64,000 nucleotides of DNA. Source: Pseudomonas persica. GTDB taxonomy: Bacteria > Pseudomonadota > Gammaproteobacteria > Pseudomonadales > Pseudomonadaceae. The notes under the pieces were generated by a model that had not been told where the DNA came from, searched no databases, and was given only the letters and a program-made list of their open reading frames with translations. Below, piece after piece: positions 28,852-39,910 of the stretch (positions are counted from its first letter, which is position 1; each line of letters begins with the position of its first letter). A program made the translations under genes and the position numbers. The stretch is taken from the NCBI RefSeq assembly GCF_900291015.1, contig NZ_OLKL01000007.1:35011-99010 (forward strand). Direction: 5' to 3'.

Positions 28852-31633
28852 GGTAACCTTGAATGCCTTGGTCGAGGAAAGACTCGACCTTGTTGCCGAC
28901 TACACCACCGAGGCCTTTCAGGACGATCTGAAGGAAGATGCCGTGGTCGCCTTTTTCGTTCGTCGGAAGGGCTTGGCTGAAGTCGTCGTAGTCGATCCAG
29001 TAGCGGTTGATCAGGCGCAGCTTCCAGCAGCAGTTGTCGTACTCGAAACCGCCCATGGCTTCCAGGGTGCGGTTGCGGTTGTAGTCATGCTGCCAGCGAG
29101 CGATGACGCTCCACTGCGGAACGATCGGCCAGATGACCGAGAAGTCATGCTGCTGGATCTTGTAGTAGTCCTTGACGTAGTTCGGGCTACCAGGAACACC
29201 GTAGTCGCCACCGCCCACTTTCCACTCACCGGTGGTGGAGTCGTAGGAGATGGTGTCGTTACGATAACGATAACCAAGGTTGACCACCTTGTTCGGATTG
29301 TCCTCTGGCTGGTAGTGGAACATCGCGCTGCCCGAACGGGTACTGCGGCTGTCCGGATCCCAGTTGAAGTCCGAGTTGAAGCGCCAATCGCGGTTGAAGT
29401 AGTAGTTGTACACCAGAGCGTATGGTGATACGTCGGACTGCGAGTCGGTGCGGGTCTTGTAGTTAATACCCGGCAGCTGGACTTTACGATCTTTGAAGTA
29501 GTACGCCTGACCGATGCTGAAGTTCTGACGCTCGAAGCCGTTTTCTTCGATCCAGCGGGTAGTCACGCCCAGCGAGAGCTTGTTCTCGTCACCGATGCGG
29601 TCGGTGCCGCTGAAGCGGTTTTCACGGAACAGCGAGTCGAAGCTGAACAACGACTCACCCGTGTCGAACAGCGGGATGTCCATCTGGTTCTTGTACGGAA
29701 CGTAGAGATAGAACAGGCGCGGTTCGAGGGTCTGCTTGTAGTTCGTGCCGAACAGGGAAGTGTTGCGGTCGAAGTACAGGCCACTGTCGACGCTGAAGAT
29801 AGGGATATCGCGGTTCTGGGTGCTCGAGAAATCACCGCGCAGGTCGCGGGTAGCTTGTGAGGCGTTGGCCAGGTCAGCCTTGCCTTCGCTGTCCAGGTCC
29901 AGGTCGTAATTGGTGTACATGTAGGTCAGTTTCGGCTTGAGGTAGCCGTAGCTGGCCTCCATCGGCAGGCTGATGGACGGTGCGAGGTTCAGACGGGTGC
30001 CGTTGGCCCTTGCGAGGCCAAAGATGTTCTCGTCAAGACGTTGGCCATTGGGCCCGGCAGTAGTGTCCAGTACCCCATCTTCGTTGAATACCGGGCCTGT
30101 CTTCAGGTCGCGATCAAAGCGCACGGCTTCGGTGTTGTAGCTGAAGTCGAAGCCGCCCGGGTGGTACGGCAGCATGCCGTTGAAGGTAATCTGCGGCAGG
30201 CGGTCATACGGCGTAATCTTCGAGATGGTCGCCATCTCGTAGGCATGCACGTTCAACCGCGCGGTGTAGCTGTCACCACGGTAGGTCAGAGCACCCTGCT
30301 GGTTCAGCAGGTCCTGGGTTTCGATACCGATCTGGTCGGACTCCAGGTCCTGGAAGTAGAACGGGTCGCTGATGTCGGTGTAGTCCACCTCGGCCATCAG
30401 GCGCTCGTCCAGCCCGCCCTTGTGCTGCCAGTTGACCATCCAGCGCTGCTCTTTGTAGTCAGTCTGGTCTTTGCGGTCGTCGTTCTTGTCGTTGAGGTAC
30501 GCGCCACCGAACTGGCCTTCGCTGGAAGGCGTCAGGTAGCGGAACTCGCCTTCCATCAGCAGGCCGCGCTTGGTCATGTAGCGCGGGTACAACGTGGCGT
30601 CGTAGTTCGGCGCCAGGTTGAAGTAGTACGGCGTGACCAGCATGAAGCCGGTGTCGCTGGTGCTGCTGAACGATGGCGGCAGGAAGCCGGACTGGCGACG
30701 GTCGTCGATCGGGAAGTAGATGTACGGTGTGTAGAACACCGGGAAATCCTTGACCCGCAGCGTAACGTTGGTCGCGGTACCGAAACCGGTGGCCGGGTTC
30801 AGGGTAATGTTGTTGCCCTTCAGCTGCCAGGCGTTGCTGCCTGGTTCGCAGGTGGTGTACGTACCGTCCTTGAGGCGGATGATGGCGTTTTCGCCACGCT
30901 TGGCGTACAGGGCACTGCCGCGGATGTGCGACTTGTGCATCACGTATTCGGCGTTGTCGACCTGGGCCTCACCCGTGTCGAGCTGGATCTGTGCCTCGTC
31001 ACCGACCACCAGCGAACCGTTGTCACGAATCTTGACGTTGCCCTTGAGCTCGCCACGGTTTTCGGTCTGGTAGAGGTTGGCCTCGTCGGCCTCGGCCTGC
31101 ATGCTGCCCTGGCGCATCACCACGTCGCCGGCGAGAGTAGCGATCTGCTGCTCCTGCTGGTACTTGGACACCTTGGCGTTGATGTAGGTCGGCGACTCGT
31201 CCTTCGGCGTGGTGTCGGCCATGCCCGGGCGGGTTGGCTCGATGTACGCGCCACCGCAGTACGGGCCGGTTTCGGCCAGCTGCGCGGCAGTGAGCTTTTC
31301 ACGCGGAACCCAGTCCAGGTGGCTGTAGTCTTCGCTACGCGACTTCAGGGCACGGCCCTTGGCCTCGGTGACCAGCACAGGCCGGTCCGCAGTTTCGCCT
31401 TCGCTCGCGGCTTCGGTGCCGGTGCTGACGGCAGCACCCTCGTGCACCGGGCGCGGTGGCAGGTTGTTGACTGGGGTCTTGGGCTTGCAGTCCCAACCAC
31501 CGGAGGCGGACACTTGGCAGTCGAACTGTTCGGCTGCCACCACGTACGACGTGGCCAGAGGTTGCAGGGCCAGCAGACCGCCGGTTACCAGCAACGGAAA
31601 CTTTCTACGAAACGCGGGGGATTTCAATGCCAT
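28826..31633 (-). CDS. lptD: LPS-assembly protein LptD
   Basis: The 935-residue protein starts at 31633 ([11 protein letters not shown]); a further 63-codon open frame upstream has no family support. It has a signal peptide (about 1-33), an N-terminal OstA/LptA-like domain (about 130-240, with [19 protein letters not shown]) and a C-terminal beta-barrel with aromatic-rich strands. Cysteines near the N-terminus (DCQ and DCKPK) and the adjacent pair in DNCCWKL are in place for disulfides. With LptE it inserts LPS into the outer leaflet. It heads the operon that continues with surA, and is divergent from amgK. Confidence 0.97.
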   Translation of the reverse strand: MALKSPAFRRKFPLLVTGGLLALQPLATSYVVAAEQFDCQVSASGGWDCKPKTPVNNLPPRPVHEGAAVSTGTEAASEGETADRPVLVTEAKGRALKSRSEDYSHLDWVPREKLTAAQLAETGPYCGGAYIEPTRPGMADTTPKDESPTYINAKVSKYQQEQQIATLAGDVVMRQGSMQAEADEANLYQTENRGELKGNVKIRDNGSLVVGDEAQIQLDTGEAQVDNAEYVMHKSHIRGSALYAKRGENAIIRLKDGTYTTCEPGSNAWQLKGNNITLNPATGFGTATNVTLRVKDFPVFYTPYIYFPIDDRRQSGFLPPSFSSTSDTGFMLVTPYYFNLAPNYDATLYPRYMTKRGLLMEGEFRYLTPSSEGQFGGAYLNDKNDDRKDQTDYKEQRWMVNWQHKGGLDERLMAEVDYTDISDPFYFQDLESDQIGIETQDLLNQQGALTYRGDSYTARLNVHAYEMATISKITPYDRLPQITFNGMLPYHPGGFDFSYNTEAVRFDRDLKTGPVFNEDGVLDTTAGPNGQRLDENIFGLARANGTRLNLAPSISLPMEASYGYLKPKLTYMYTNYDLDLDSEGKADLANASQATRDLRGDFSSTQNRDIPIFSVDSGLYFDRNTSLFGTNYKQTLEPRLFYLYVPYKNQMDIPLFDTGESLFSFDSLFRENRFSGTDRIGDENKLSLGVTTRWIEENGFERQNFSIGQAYYFKDRKVQLPGINYKTRTDSQSDVSPYALVYNYYFNRDWRFNSDFNWDPDSRSTRSGSAMFHYQPEDNPNKVVNLGYRYRNDTISYDSTTGEWKVGGGDYGVPGSPNYVKDYYKIQQHDFSVIWPIVPQWSVIARWQHDYNRNRTLEAMGGFEYDNCCWKLRLINRYWIDYDDFSQALPTNEKGDHGIFLQIVLKGLGGVVGNKVESFLDQGIQGYREREDQAY

Positions 31634-31763
31634 CTTATTAGTCCGGGCTTCCTGCGTGCCATCTGCCCGCGTGTGGGGCCGCACGCCTCTCGATGGTCTG
31701 AAAAAGATGCTGGATAATAAAGCATGACCCGCTTGACGGCTAGGGCCGTCGGAGACCCTTGTA

Positions 31764-33451
<1,688 letters not shown>

Positions 33452-33452
33452 C

Positions 33453-34220
33453 ATGTGGTGGCCAAGCACGGTGATTGGTGCCGGTGCCGGCTTTGCCGTT
33501 GCTAGCATCCCCGGCGCCTTGCTCGGTGCGTTGCTCGGGCAGGCCATGGACCGCCGCCTGCGTTTGCAAGGCTGGGAGGACATGCGCGAACGCCTGGGCG
33601 GGCGCCCGGCCTTGCAGGATGACGAGTTGCTGTTCGTGATGCTCGGGCGCCTGGCCAAGTGCGATGGCCGGGTGGGAGAGCAGCATATCCAGCAGGCACG
33701 CCAGGAAATGGTGCGCCTGGACCTGGCCGAAGCGGCCCGGCTGCGCGCGATTGCCGCGTTCAACCGCGGCAAGGCGGGCAAGGACCGGCTGGGTGGGCAC
33801 CTGCGGCGTATTCGCCAGCAGCCGCATGCGGCCGAAGGCACCCTGCGTGCCTGTTGGCGCATGGTCTGGGCCGACGGCAAAATGGGCAACAAGGAGCGTG
33901 AACTGTTACTGGACTGGGGGCAGAAACTGGGCCTGAGCCGGCGGCAGGTGCAGGCCATGTCGCTGGAGTACGAGCCGCGCAAGGCGGCGGGGCCGGAAGG
34001 GGTGGCCATGACCTATGCGGCGGCGTTGCGCTTGCTGGCGGTCGAGGCCGATACCGATGGCGACAAGGTCAAGCAGGCGTATCGTCGGCTGGTCAGCCGG
34101 TATCATCCGGACAAGCTGGCGGGGACCGGTGCCAGCGAAGCGCAGGTGCGCGAAGCGACCGAGCGGACCCGGGAGTTGCATCAGGCCTACGCAATGATCC
34201 GCAAGCGGCGGGGCCTGTAA
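33453..34220 (+). CDS. djlA: DjlA-like TerB/J-domain co-chaperone
   Basis: The 255-residue protein has one N-terminal membrane segment with glycine-rich character (about 5-32, GAGAGFAVASIPGALLGALLG), a central TerB-like domain (about 55-170) and a C-terminal J domain with the HPD motif in SRYHPDKL (about residue 219). That is the DjlA layout: an inner-membrane co-chaperone presenting substrates to DnaK in the cytoplasm. It is the third gene of amgK-murU-djlA. Whether it has anything to do with wall recycling is not known. Confidence 0.9.
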   Translation: MWWPSTVIGAGAGFAVASIPGALLGALLGQAMDRRLRLQGWEDMRERLGGRPALQDDELLFVMLGRLAKCDGRVGEQHIQQARQEMVRLDLAEAARLRAIAAFNRGKAGKDRLGGHLRRIRQQPHAAEGTLRACWRMVWADGKMGNKERELLLDWGQKLGLSRRQVQAMSLEYEPRKAAGPEGVAMTYAAALRLLAVEADTDGDKVKQAYRRLVSRYHPDKLAGTGASEAQVREATERTRELHQAYAMIRKRRGL

Positions 34221-34315
34221 GGGCCTCATCGCCGGCAAGCCAGCTCCCACAGGTACTGCACAGGCCTGGAGGGCAGCGCGGTCGGGGTGGGGGCTGGCTT
34301 GCCGGCGATAGGGCC
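34221..34315. repeat. REP pair (GCCGGCAAGCCAGCTCCC type)
   Basis: Facing copies of the second REP subtype (34221-34249 and about 34289-34315) lie between the convergent djlA and DUF3530 genes. Confidence 0.85.
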
Positions 34316-34328
34316 ATCAATACAGCCC

Positions 34329-35327
34329 TTACCCCTGCGGGCTCATCCACCCCCGCACCCGGCGGAACAGTTGCTCCTGCTCGGCCGCCTTGTTCCCCGG
34401 CATGGCAATCAGCGACAACTGCCGGTACTGGCTGTCCTTCTGCCGCTTGCTGGCCTGCAGGCGCTGCGCGGCTGCATTGCGGTCACCGCTGCGGGTGGCG
34501 TAATAGATGTCGGCAGTCGGTACTCTCAAGGTCGGGGCCAGGCTTTCCAGGTCATGCTCCACCCGCGCCGGTGTCTGGGCGGCGATCATCACCAGTTTTT
34601 GCACCTGCGGTGGCTGTTTCTCGCTCAGGTAACGGGCCGCCCAATACGCGCCGCTGCCATGGCCGATCAGCACGATGCTGCGAGCATTGTGCTGCTGGGC
34701 AAAGGCCACCGCGGCATCCAGGCGGGCGAAAATGCGCTCGGCATCGGCCGGGTCGGTTTGCTCGCTGGCCTGTTTGGCGTCAGTGCTCTCTGCGGTGTCG
34801 GCATCGGCTGCCGTAGCCTGGGCGACGTTGGCATTGGCATCGGCCGGCACGTCCTTGGCCGGGGCACTTTCGCCGTTGTCCTGCTCCGGCTCGGCAACCG
34901 GCTTGGCTTCGACCCGCGCCTGCGGGCTGTCAGCGAGCAGGTCGGGCAGGCTGATGCTCAGGCTGTGCCAGCCGATATCGGGGAACTTCTGCCGCAGCGG
35001 GCCGACTGCATTCGGCCAGTCAGCCGTTTCGCCAGCGCCCGGGATGATGATGACCGCCCCTTGCGGGTCGCTGTCGTTGGCTGGTTTCCACAGTGCCAGG
35101 AAGCTGTCGGCACCGGCCTGCAGGGTCTGCTGCTCGGCCTTGGGCACCAGCCGCTCGAGGGCCTGGGCATCCTCCTGACTGCGCTCCAGCAACGGTGGGC
35201 GCGGGGCTTGGGCAGCGGGTGCCTCGGTGGTGGTGGATGGTTTTTCGGCATCGGCGGCCAGGGCGCCGAGTGGAACGATCGAGGCCAGGCAGCACATTGC
35301 CAGCGTCGTGCGATAAAGTGTGGACAT
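34329..35327 (-). CDS. DUF3530 protein, alpha/beta-hydrolase-like, secreted
   Basis: The 332-residue protein has a signal peptide (about 1-25, ending ALA), a hydrolase-like core with VIIIPGAGETADWP and a long Ala/Glu/Asp-rich insertion (about residues 135-190). The nucleophile elbow reads IGHGSGAYW: the position normally held by the catalytic serine in G-x-S-x-G appears to be glycine, with a serine one residue later. The protein may therefore be a non-catalytic hydrolase fold. It is divergent from agtS. The function is unknown. Confidence 0.8.
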   Translation of the reverse strand: MSTLYRTTLAMCCLASIVPLGALAADAEKPSTTTEAPAAQAPRPPLLERSQEDAQALERLVPKAEQQTLQAGADSFLALWKPANDSDPQGAVIIIPGAGETADWPNAVGPLRQKFPDIGWHSLSISLPDLLADSPQARVEAKPVAEPEQDNGESAPAKDVPADANANVAQATAADADTAESTDAKQASEQTDPADAERIFARLDAAVAFAQQHNARSIVLIGHGSGAYWAARYLSEKQPPQVQKLVMIAAQTPARVEHDLESLAPTLRVPTADIYYATRSGDRNAAAQRLQASKRQKDSQYRQLSLIAMPGNKAAEQEQLFRRVRGWMSPQG

Positions 35328-35422
35328 GAGTCAACCCGGGGCCAGAATGATACCGGCAGCCTAATAGTATTTGCCCGTGACGGCCATGCTGCATGGCCGC
35401 CTTTGCCAAGACGAGCGTGTAG

Positions 35423-37810
35423 ATGAAGCGAGTGCGTCGCCTGTTGGTTATCGGCTGCTTGTGGCTGCCCTTGATTGCATTGGCCAGGCCCGAGGCAGTG
35501 CCCACGGTTGCCCTGGATCCGGCCCAGCAGCAATGGCTGGATACGCACCGCAGCCTGCGCGTCGGCCTGGTGCTGCAGGCGCCCTACGCTCAGTTCGACC
35601 GGCGCCTGCAGCAACTGTACGGGGCCAACGTGGAACTGGTAAGCAGCCTGGCGCAGGTGCTGCGGCTGGACCTTACCTGGCGCAACTTCGCCGACCAGGC
35701 CAGCCTCGAACATGCCCTGCAGGCCGGTGAAATCGACTTTGCCCCGGGGCTTACCCAGACCCCCGCCAGCCTGCGTCTGTGGCTGTTCAGCGACCCGTAC
35801 ATGCGCGTGCCGCAACTGGTGGTGGGGCCGCGCACCGGGGCCATGGCGGTGGACCTGGAAACGCTCGAAGCCGAGCAGCGGGTGGCGGTGCGCATGCCTG
35901 GCCAGCTGGCGGACTACCTGCGCGGCAACTACAGCAACCTCAACCTGCAAGGGGTGCCCAACGAGCGCGAGGCCCTGCAGTTGGTGGTGGGTGGCCAGGC
36001 CAGTTTCGCGGTGCTGGACGAAGCCCAGCTCAGCCGCCTGTCGCGCGAGAGCGAGTTCGGCGAGCTGGCGGTGGTCGGTGATATCGGCCTGCCGCAGCTG
36101 TTGCGCATCGGTTCGCGGCGCGACTGGCCGCTGCTGGCCGATGTGCTCGAGCGTGGCCTGCAGGCGTTGCCGGCCAAGGAACTGGAGCAGTTGCACCAGC
36201 GTTGGCTGCAGCCCAAGTACCCACGCCTGAGCGAGTCGACCGGTTTCTGGCAGAACCTGGCCTTGCTGTCGGGCATGCTGCTGTTATGCGCACTGGCTAC
36301 CCTGGTGTGGCAGCGTCGGCAGCAGCGCCAGCTGGAGCGCAGCCTGCTGGCGACGCGAGAAAGCCTGGCGGAGCGGCAGGTGCGCGAAGAAGCGTTGCGC
36401 CTGAGCCAGTTCGCCATCGACCAGAGTACGGTGGGCATCCTCTGGGTCAACTGGGACAGCCACGTACGTTACGCCAACCATGCCGCCGAGCGCATGCTGG
36501 GCTACGGTGAAGGCGCGCTGCTGGAGCGGCCGCTGAGCGACTTTGAACCCAGCCTGAGCATGGACCGCTGGCTGGAGCTGTGGAAGGGCGCGCGCACCGG
36601 GTCGGGCGGTATCGGCCAGTTCGAGACGCAGTGCCGGCGGGCTGACCACAGCCTGCTGCCGGTCGAGCTGTCGCTGAGTTTTCTGCGCTTTCGTGACTCC
36701 GAGTACCTGGTGGTCTACCTCGCCGATGTCACCGAGCGCCACCGCGCCCTGGCGGCCCTGCGCGAAAGCGAGGCGCGGCTCAAGGGCATTGCTGGCAATG
36801 TGCCGGGGCTGGTGTTCCGCCTGGAGCGCGACCCGGCCGAGGGCGACCTGGAGTTCCCCTACATCAGCGAGGGCAGCGAGGCCTTGGTGGGTTATGCGCC
36901 CAGCGAGATCCAGCACCCGCAGATGGGCCTGCGCAATTTGGTACATCCCGAGGACCGCGCCGATTACCACCGGGTGCAGGATCTGGCCCTGGCCAGCGAT
37001 CAGGACTGGTCCTGGCAGGGGCGCATCCTCACCCGCGAGGGTGAACAGCGCTGGGCCGACATCAAGGCCAGTACCCGGCGCCTGGGCAACGGCCGGGTGG
37101 TGTGGGATGGCGTGGTGTGGGACATCACCCAGGGCAAGCGGGCCGAGTTGGCGCTGGCCAGATCCCAGGAGCAACTGCGCGAACTGTCGGCCCATCTGGA
37201 GAGTGTGCGGGAGGAAGAAAAGGCCCGCATCGCCCGGGAAGTGCACGATGAACTGGGGCAGATGCTGACCGTGCTCAAGCTGGAGGTATCGATGTGCGAG
37301 CTGGCCTTTGCCGAGCTGGACCCGGGCCTGAACGAGCGCCTGGCCAGCATGAAGCGCCTGATCGCCCAACTGTTCCAGCTGGTGCGCGACGTGGCCACCG
37401 CCTTGCGCCCGCCGATTCTCGATGCCGGCATTGCCTCGGCCATCGAATGGCAGGCGCGGCGCTTTGAAGCACGCACCCAGATCCCCTGCCTGGTACAAGT
37501 ACCGGATAATCTGCCAGCATTGAGCGATGCCAAGGCCATCGGGCTGTTCCGTATTCTCCAGGAGGCGCTGACCAACGTGATGCGCCATGCCCAGGCGCAC
37601 AGCGTGGAGATCGAACTGGTGCGTGAGCACGGGCAATTGCGCATGACCGTCAGCGATGACGGCCAGGGTTTTTGCCGTGACCAGCCCCGGCCCACCTCGT
37701 TCGGCCTGGTAGGGGTGCGTGAGCGGGTGCTGATGCTGGGCGGCAGCATGGCGCTGGACAGTGAACCGGGCGAAGGCACCAGCCTGAGCGTGGCCATACC
37801 GTTGGAGTAG
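35423..37810 (+). CDS. agtS: Two-component sensor kinase, AgtS-like
   Basis: The 795-residue protein has a signal peptide (1-22), a periplasmic type 3 solute-binding domain (about 45-270), a membrane segment (about 275-296), two PAS domains (from about 327 and 453), a HisKA_3 domain with REVHDELGQML (phospho-histidine about 608) and a HATPase with FRILQEALTNVMRHA and DDGQGF. That is a NarL/LuxR-type kinase with its own ligand-binding domain. The locus order (kinase, LuxR regulator, ATPase, binding protein, two permeases) corresponds to agtSR/agtABCD of P. aeruginosa, which responds to 5-aminovalerate and GABA. The name is by synteny. Confidence 0.87.
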   Translation: MKRVRRLLVIGCLWLPLIALARPEAVPTVALDPAQQQWLDTHRSLRVGLVLQAPYAQFDRRLQQLYGANVELVSSLAQVLRLDLTWRNFADQASLEHALQAGEIDFAPGLTQTPASLRLWLFSDPYMRVPQLVVGPRTGAMAVDLETLEAEQRVAVRMPGQLADYLRGNYSNLNLQGVPNEREALQLVVGGQASFAVLDEAQLSRLSRESEFGELAVVGDIGLPQLLRIGSRRDWPLLADVLERGLQALPAKELEQLHQRWLQPKYPRLSESTGFWQNLALLSGMLLLCALATLVWQRRQQRQLERSLLATRESLAERQVREEALRLSQFAIDQSTVGILWVNWDSHVRYANHAAERMLGYGEGALLERPLSDFEPSLSMDRWLELWKGARTGSGGIGQFETQCRRADHSLLPVELSLSFLRFRDSEYLVVYLADVTERHRALAALRESEARLKGIAGNVPGLVFRLERDPAEGDLEFPYISEGSEALVGYAPSEIQHPQMGLRNLVHPEDRADYHRVQDLALASDQDWSWQGRILTREGEQRWADIKASTRRLGNGRVVWDGVVWDITQGKRAELALARSQEQLRELSAHLESVREEEKARIAREVHDELGQMLTVLKLEVSMCELAFAELDPGLNERLASMKRLIAQLFQLVRDVATALRPPILDAGIASAIEWQARRFEARTQIPCLVQVPDNLPALSDAKAIGLFRILQEALTNVMRHAQAHSVEIELVREHGQLRMTVSDDGQGFCRDQPRPTSFGLVGVRERVLMLGGSMALDSEPGEGTSLSVAIPLE

Positions 37811-37820
37811 GAGAGCGATC

Positions 37821-38450
37821 GTGATTCGAGTGCTGGTGGCCGAAGACCACACCATTGTCCGTGAGGGCATCAAGCAGTTGATTGGCCTGGCCAAGGACAT
37901 GCAGGTGGCGGGCGAGGCCGGTAATGGCGAGCAGTTGCTGGAAACCCTGCGCCACACGCCGTGCGAAGTGGTGTTGCTGGATATCTCGATGCCGGGCGTG
38001 AATGGCCTGGAGGCGATCCCGAGGATCCGTGCGTTGCACGATGCGCCGGCAATCCTGATGTTGTCGATGCACGACGAAGCGCAGATGGCGGCGCGGGCGC
38101 TGAAGGCCGGGGCGGCGGGCTATGCCACCAAGGACAGCGACCCGGCGCTGTTGCTGACCGCGATTCGGCGGGTTGCCGCTGGCGGGCGCTATATCGACCC
38201 GGCGCTGGCCGACCGTATGGTCTTCGAAGTGGGCCTGACCGAGTCGCGGCCGCTGCACACGCTGCTGTCGGAGCGGGAGTTTTCGGTGTTCGAGCGCCTG
38301 GCCCAGGGCGCCAACGTCAACGACATCGCCCAGCAGCTGGCGCTGTCGAGCAAGACCATCAGCACCCACAAGGCGCGCCTGATGCAGAAGCTGAAAGTGA
38401 ACTCGCTGGCAGAACTGGTGAAGTACGCCATGGAGCACAAGCTGGTCTGA
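37821..38450 (+). CDS. agtR: LuxR-family response regulator, AgtR-like (GTG start)
   Basis: The 209-residue protein has a receiver domain with the acidic pair in AEDH, phospho-acceptor D54 in LLDISMPG and conserved Lys in TKDS. The C-terminal LuxR/NarL helix-turn-helix is LSEREFSVFERLAQGANVND (about 150-169) then SSKTISTHKARLMQKL. It starts with GTG at 37821 behind AGGAGAG, 10 nt after agtS. It probably controls the transporter operon that follows. In P. aeruginosa, PA0601/AgtR is also linked to sensing peptidoglycan-derived sugars. Confidence 0.9.
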   Translation: MIRVLVAEDHTIVREGIKQLIGLAKDMQVAGEAGNGEQLLETLRHTPCEVVLLDISMPGVNGLEAIPRIRALHDAPAILMLSMHDEAQMAARALKAGAAGYATKDSDPALLLTAIRRVAAGGRYIDPALADRMVFEVGLTESRPLHTLLSEREFSVFERLAQGANVNDIAQQLALSSKTISTHKARLMQKLKVNSLAELVKYAMEHKLV

Positions 38451-38484
38451 TTGCGACATGCACTTCTTGCAGCCTGTACCGGCC

Positions 38485-38577
38485 CCTTGTGGGAGCGGGT
38501 TCACCCGCGAAGAGGCCTGCCTAGGCACCGCGCATGGCAGGCTAGACCCTTTCGCGGGTGAACCCGCTCCCACAAGG
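38485..38577. repeat. REP pair, inverted orientation
   Basis: Arms at 38485-38515 and 38547-38577 are complementary with the GGGTTCACCCGCG core. Here the GGGAGCGGG ends point outward, the reverse of the other pairs in this window. It lies between agtR and the agtA promoter region. Confidence 0.85.
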
Positions 38578-38617
38578 ACCGCAGCAGGGCTCAGGGGAGC
38601 ATTCCAAACCCGCCATC

Positions 38618-38639
38618 TTTGTAGGGGAATCCCTACAAA
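38618..38639. promoter_or_regulatory. Palindrome upstream of agtA, candidate AgtR operator
   Basis: TTTGTAGGG and CCCTACAAA flank a 4-base GAAT centre: a perfect 9-bp dyad about 107 bp before agtA. A second 10-bp palindrome (CATCCGGATG, 38648-38657) follows. A LuxR-type regulator gene directly upstream makes this a natural operator candidate; it is not shown experimentally. Confidence 0.5.
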
Positions 38640-38745
38640 AAATCTTCCATCCGGATGATGGCATTCTCTCAGCACCCCCGATTTCCTGGCGCTTGCCGCT
38701 TGTCTAGTCTTTGCCTACGCAGTCATCCAACAAGAAGGTGCAGGC

Positions 38746-39870
38746 ATGAGCGAGGCGAAGTCGAACGCTGCAACCAGCGAAACGCTGGTCAGCTTCCGTG
38801 GTGTGCAGAAGAGCTACGACGGCGAGTCGCTGATCGTCAAAGACCTCAACCTGGATATCCGCAAGGGCGAGTTCCTCACCCTGCTTGGCCCGTCCGGCTC
38901 GGGCAAGACCACCAGCCTGATGATGCTGGCCGGCTTCGAAACCCCCACCGCCGGTGAAATCCAGCTGGCCGGGCGCTCGATCAACAACGTGCCGCCGCAC
39001 AAGCGCGACATCGGCATGGTGTTCCAGAACTACGCGCTGTTCCCGCACATGACCGTGGCCGAGAACCTGGCCTTCCCGCTGACCGTGCGCAACCTGAGCA
39101 AGACCGACATCAGCGAGCGGGTCAAGCGGGTGCTGAACATGGTCCAGCTCGACGCCTTCGCCAAGCGCTACCCCGGCCAGCTGTCCGGCGGCCAGCAGCA
39201 GCGGGTGGCCCTGGCCCGGGCGTTGGTGTTCGAGCCGCAGCTGGTGCTGATGGACGAACCGCTGGGCGCCCTCGACAAGCAGCTGCGTGAACACATGCAG
39301 ATGGAAATCAAGCACATCCACCAGCGCCTGGGCGTGACCGTGGTGTACGTGACCCACGACCAGGGCGAAGCGCTGACCATGTCCGACCGTGTGGCCGTGT
39401 TCCACCAGGGCGAAATCCAGCAGATCGCCGACCCGCGCACGCTGTATGAAGAACCCTGCAACACCTTCGTCGCCAACTTCATCGGCGAGAACAACCGCAT
39501 CAACGGCACCCTGCTGGGCAGCGATGGCAAGCGCTGCCAGGTGCAGCTGCCACGTGGCGAGCGGGTCGAGGCGCTGGCGGTGAATGTCGGCCAGGCCGGC
39601 GAGCCGGTGACCCTGTCGATTCGCCCCGAGCGCGTGCGGCTGAACGGCCACAGCGAGAGCTGCGTAAACCGTTTCTCGGGGCGGGTGGCCGAATTCATTT
39701 ACCTGGGCGACCACGTGCGGGTGCGCCTGGAGGTTTGCGGCAAGGGCGACTTCTTCGTGAAGCAGCCGATTGCCGAGCTCGACCCGGCCCTGGCCGTGGG
39801 CGATGTGGTACCGCTGGGCTGGGAGGTGGAGCACGCCCGCGCGCTCGATCCGATTGCCGAAGCCCATTGA
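38746..39870 (+). CDS. agtA: ABC transporter ATP-binding protein (PotA type)
   Basis: The 374-residue ATPase has Walker A LGPSGSGKTTSLMML (about 45-59), signature LSGGQQQRVALARAL, Walker B LVLMDEPLGALD and a TOBE-like C-terminal domain (about 290-360). It powers the importer formed by the next three genes. The family is spermidine/putrescine; the P. aeruginosa relatives take up 5-aminovalerate and GABA. Letters A-D are assigned here by gene order. Confidence 0.93.
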   Translation: MSEAKSNAATSETLVSFRGVQKSYDGESLIVKDLNLDIRKGEFLTLLGPSGSGKTTSLMMLAGFETPTAGEIQLAGRSINNVPPHKRDIGMVFQNYALFPHMTVAENLAFPLTVRNLSKTDISERVKRVLNMVQLDAFAKRYPGQLSGGQQQRVALARALVFEPQLVLMDEPLGALDKQLREHMQMEIKHIHQRLGVTVVYVTHDQGEALTMSDRVAVFHQGEIQQIADPRTLYEEPCNTFVANFIGENNRINGTLLGSDGKRCQVQLPRGERVEALAVNVGQAGEPVTLSIRPERVRLNGHSESCVNRFSGRVAEFIYLGDHVRVRLEVCGKGDFFVKQPIAELDPALAVGDVVPLGWEVEHARALDPIAEAH

Positions 39871-39910
39871 TGGATTGCTTCACCAACCCTGTACTGTGGA
39901 GAGAATAATA

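Noticed and set aside
30041..31717. 558-residue plus-strand open frame antisense to lptD
   Set aside because: Shadow frame; lptD is unambiguous on the other strand.
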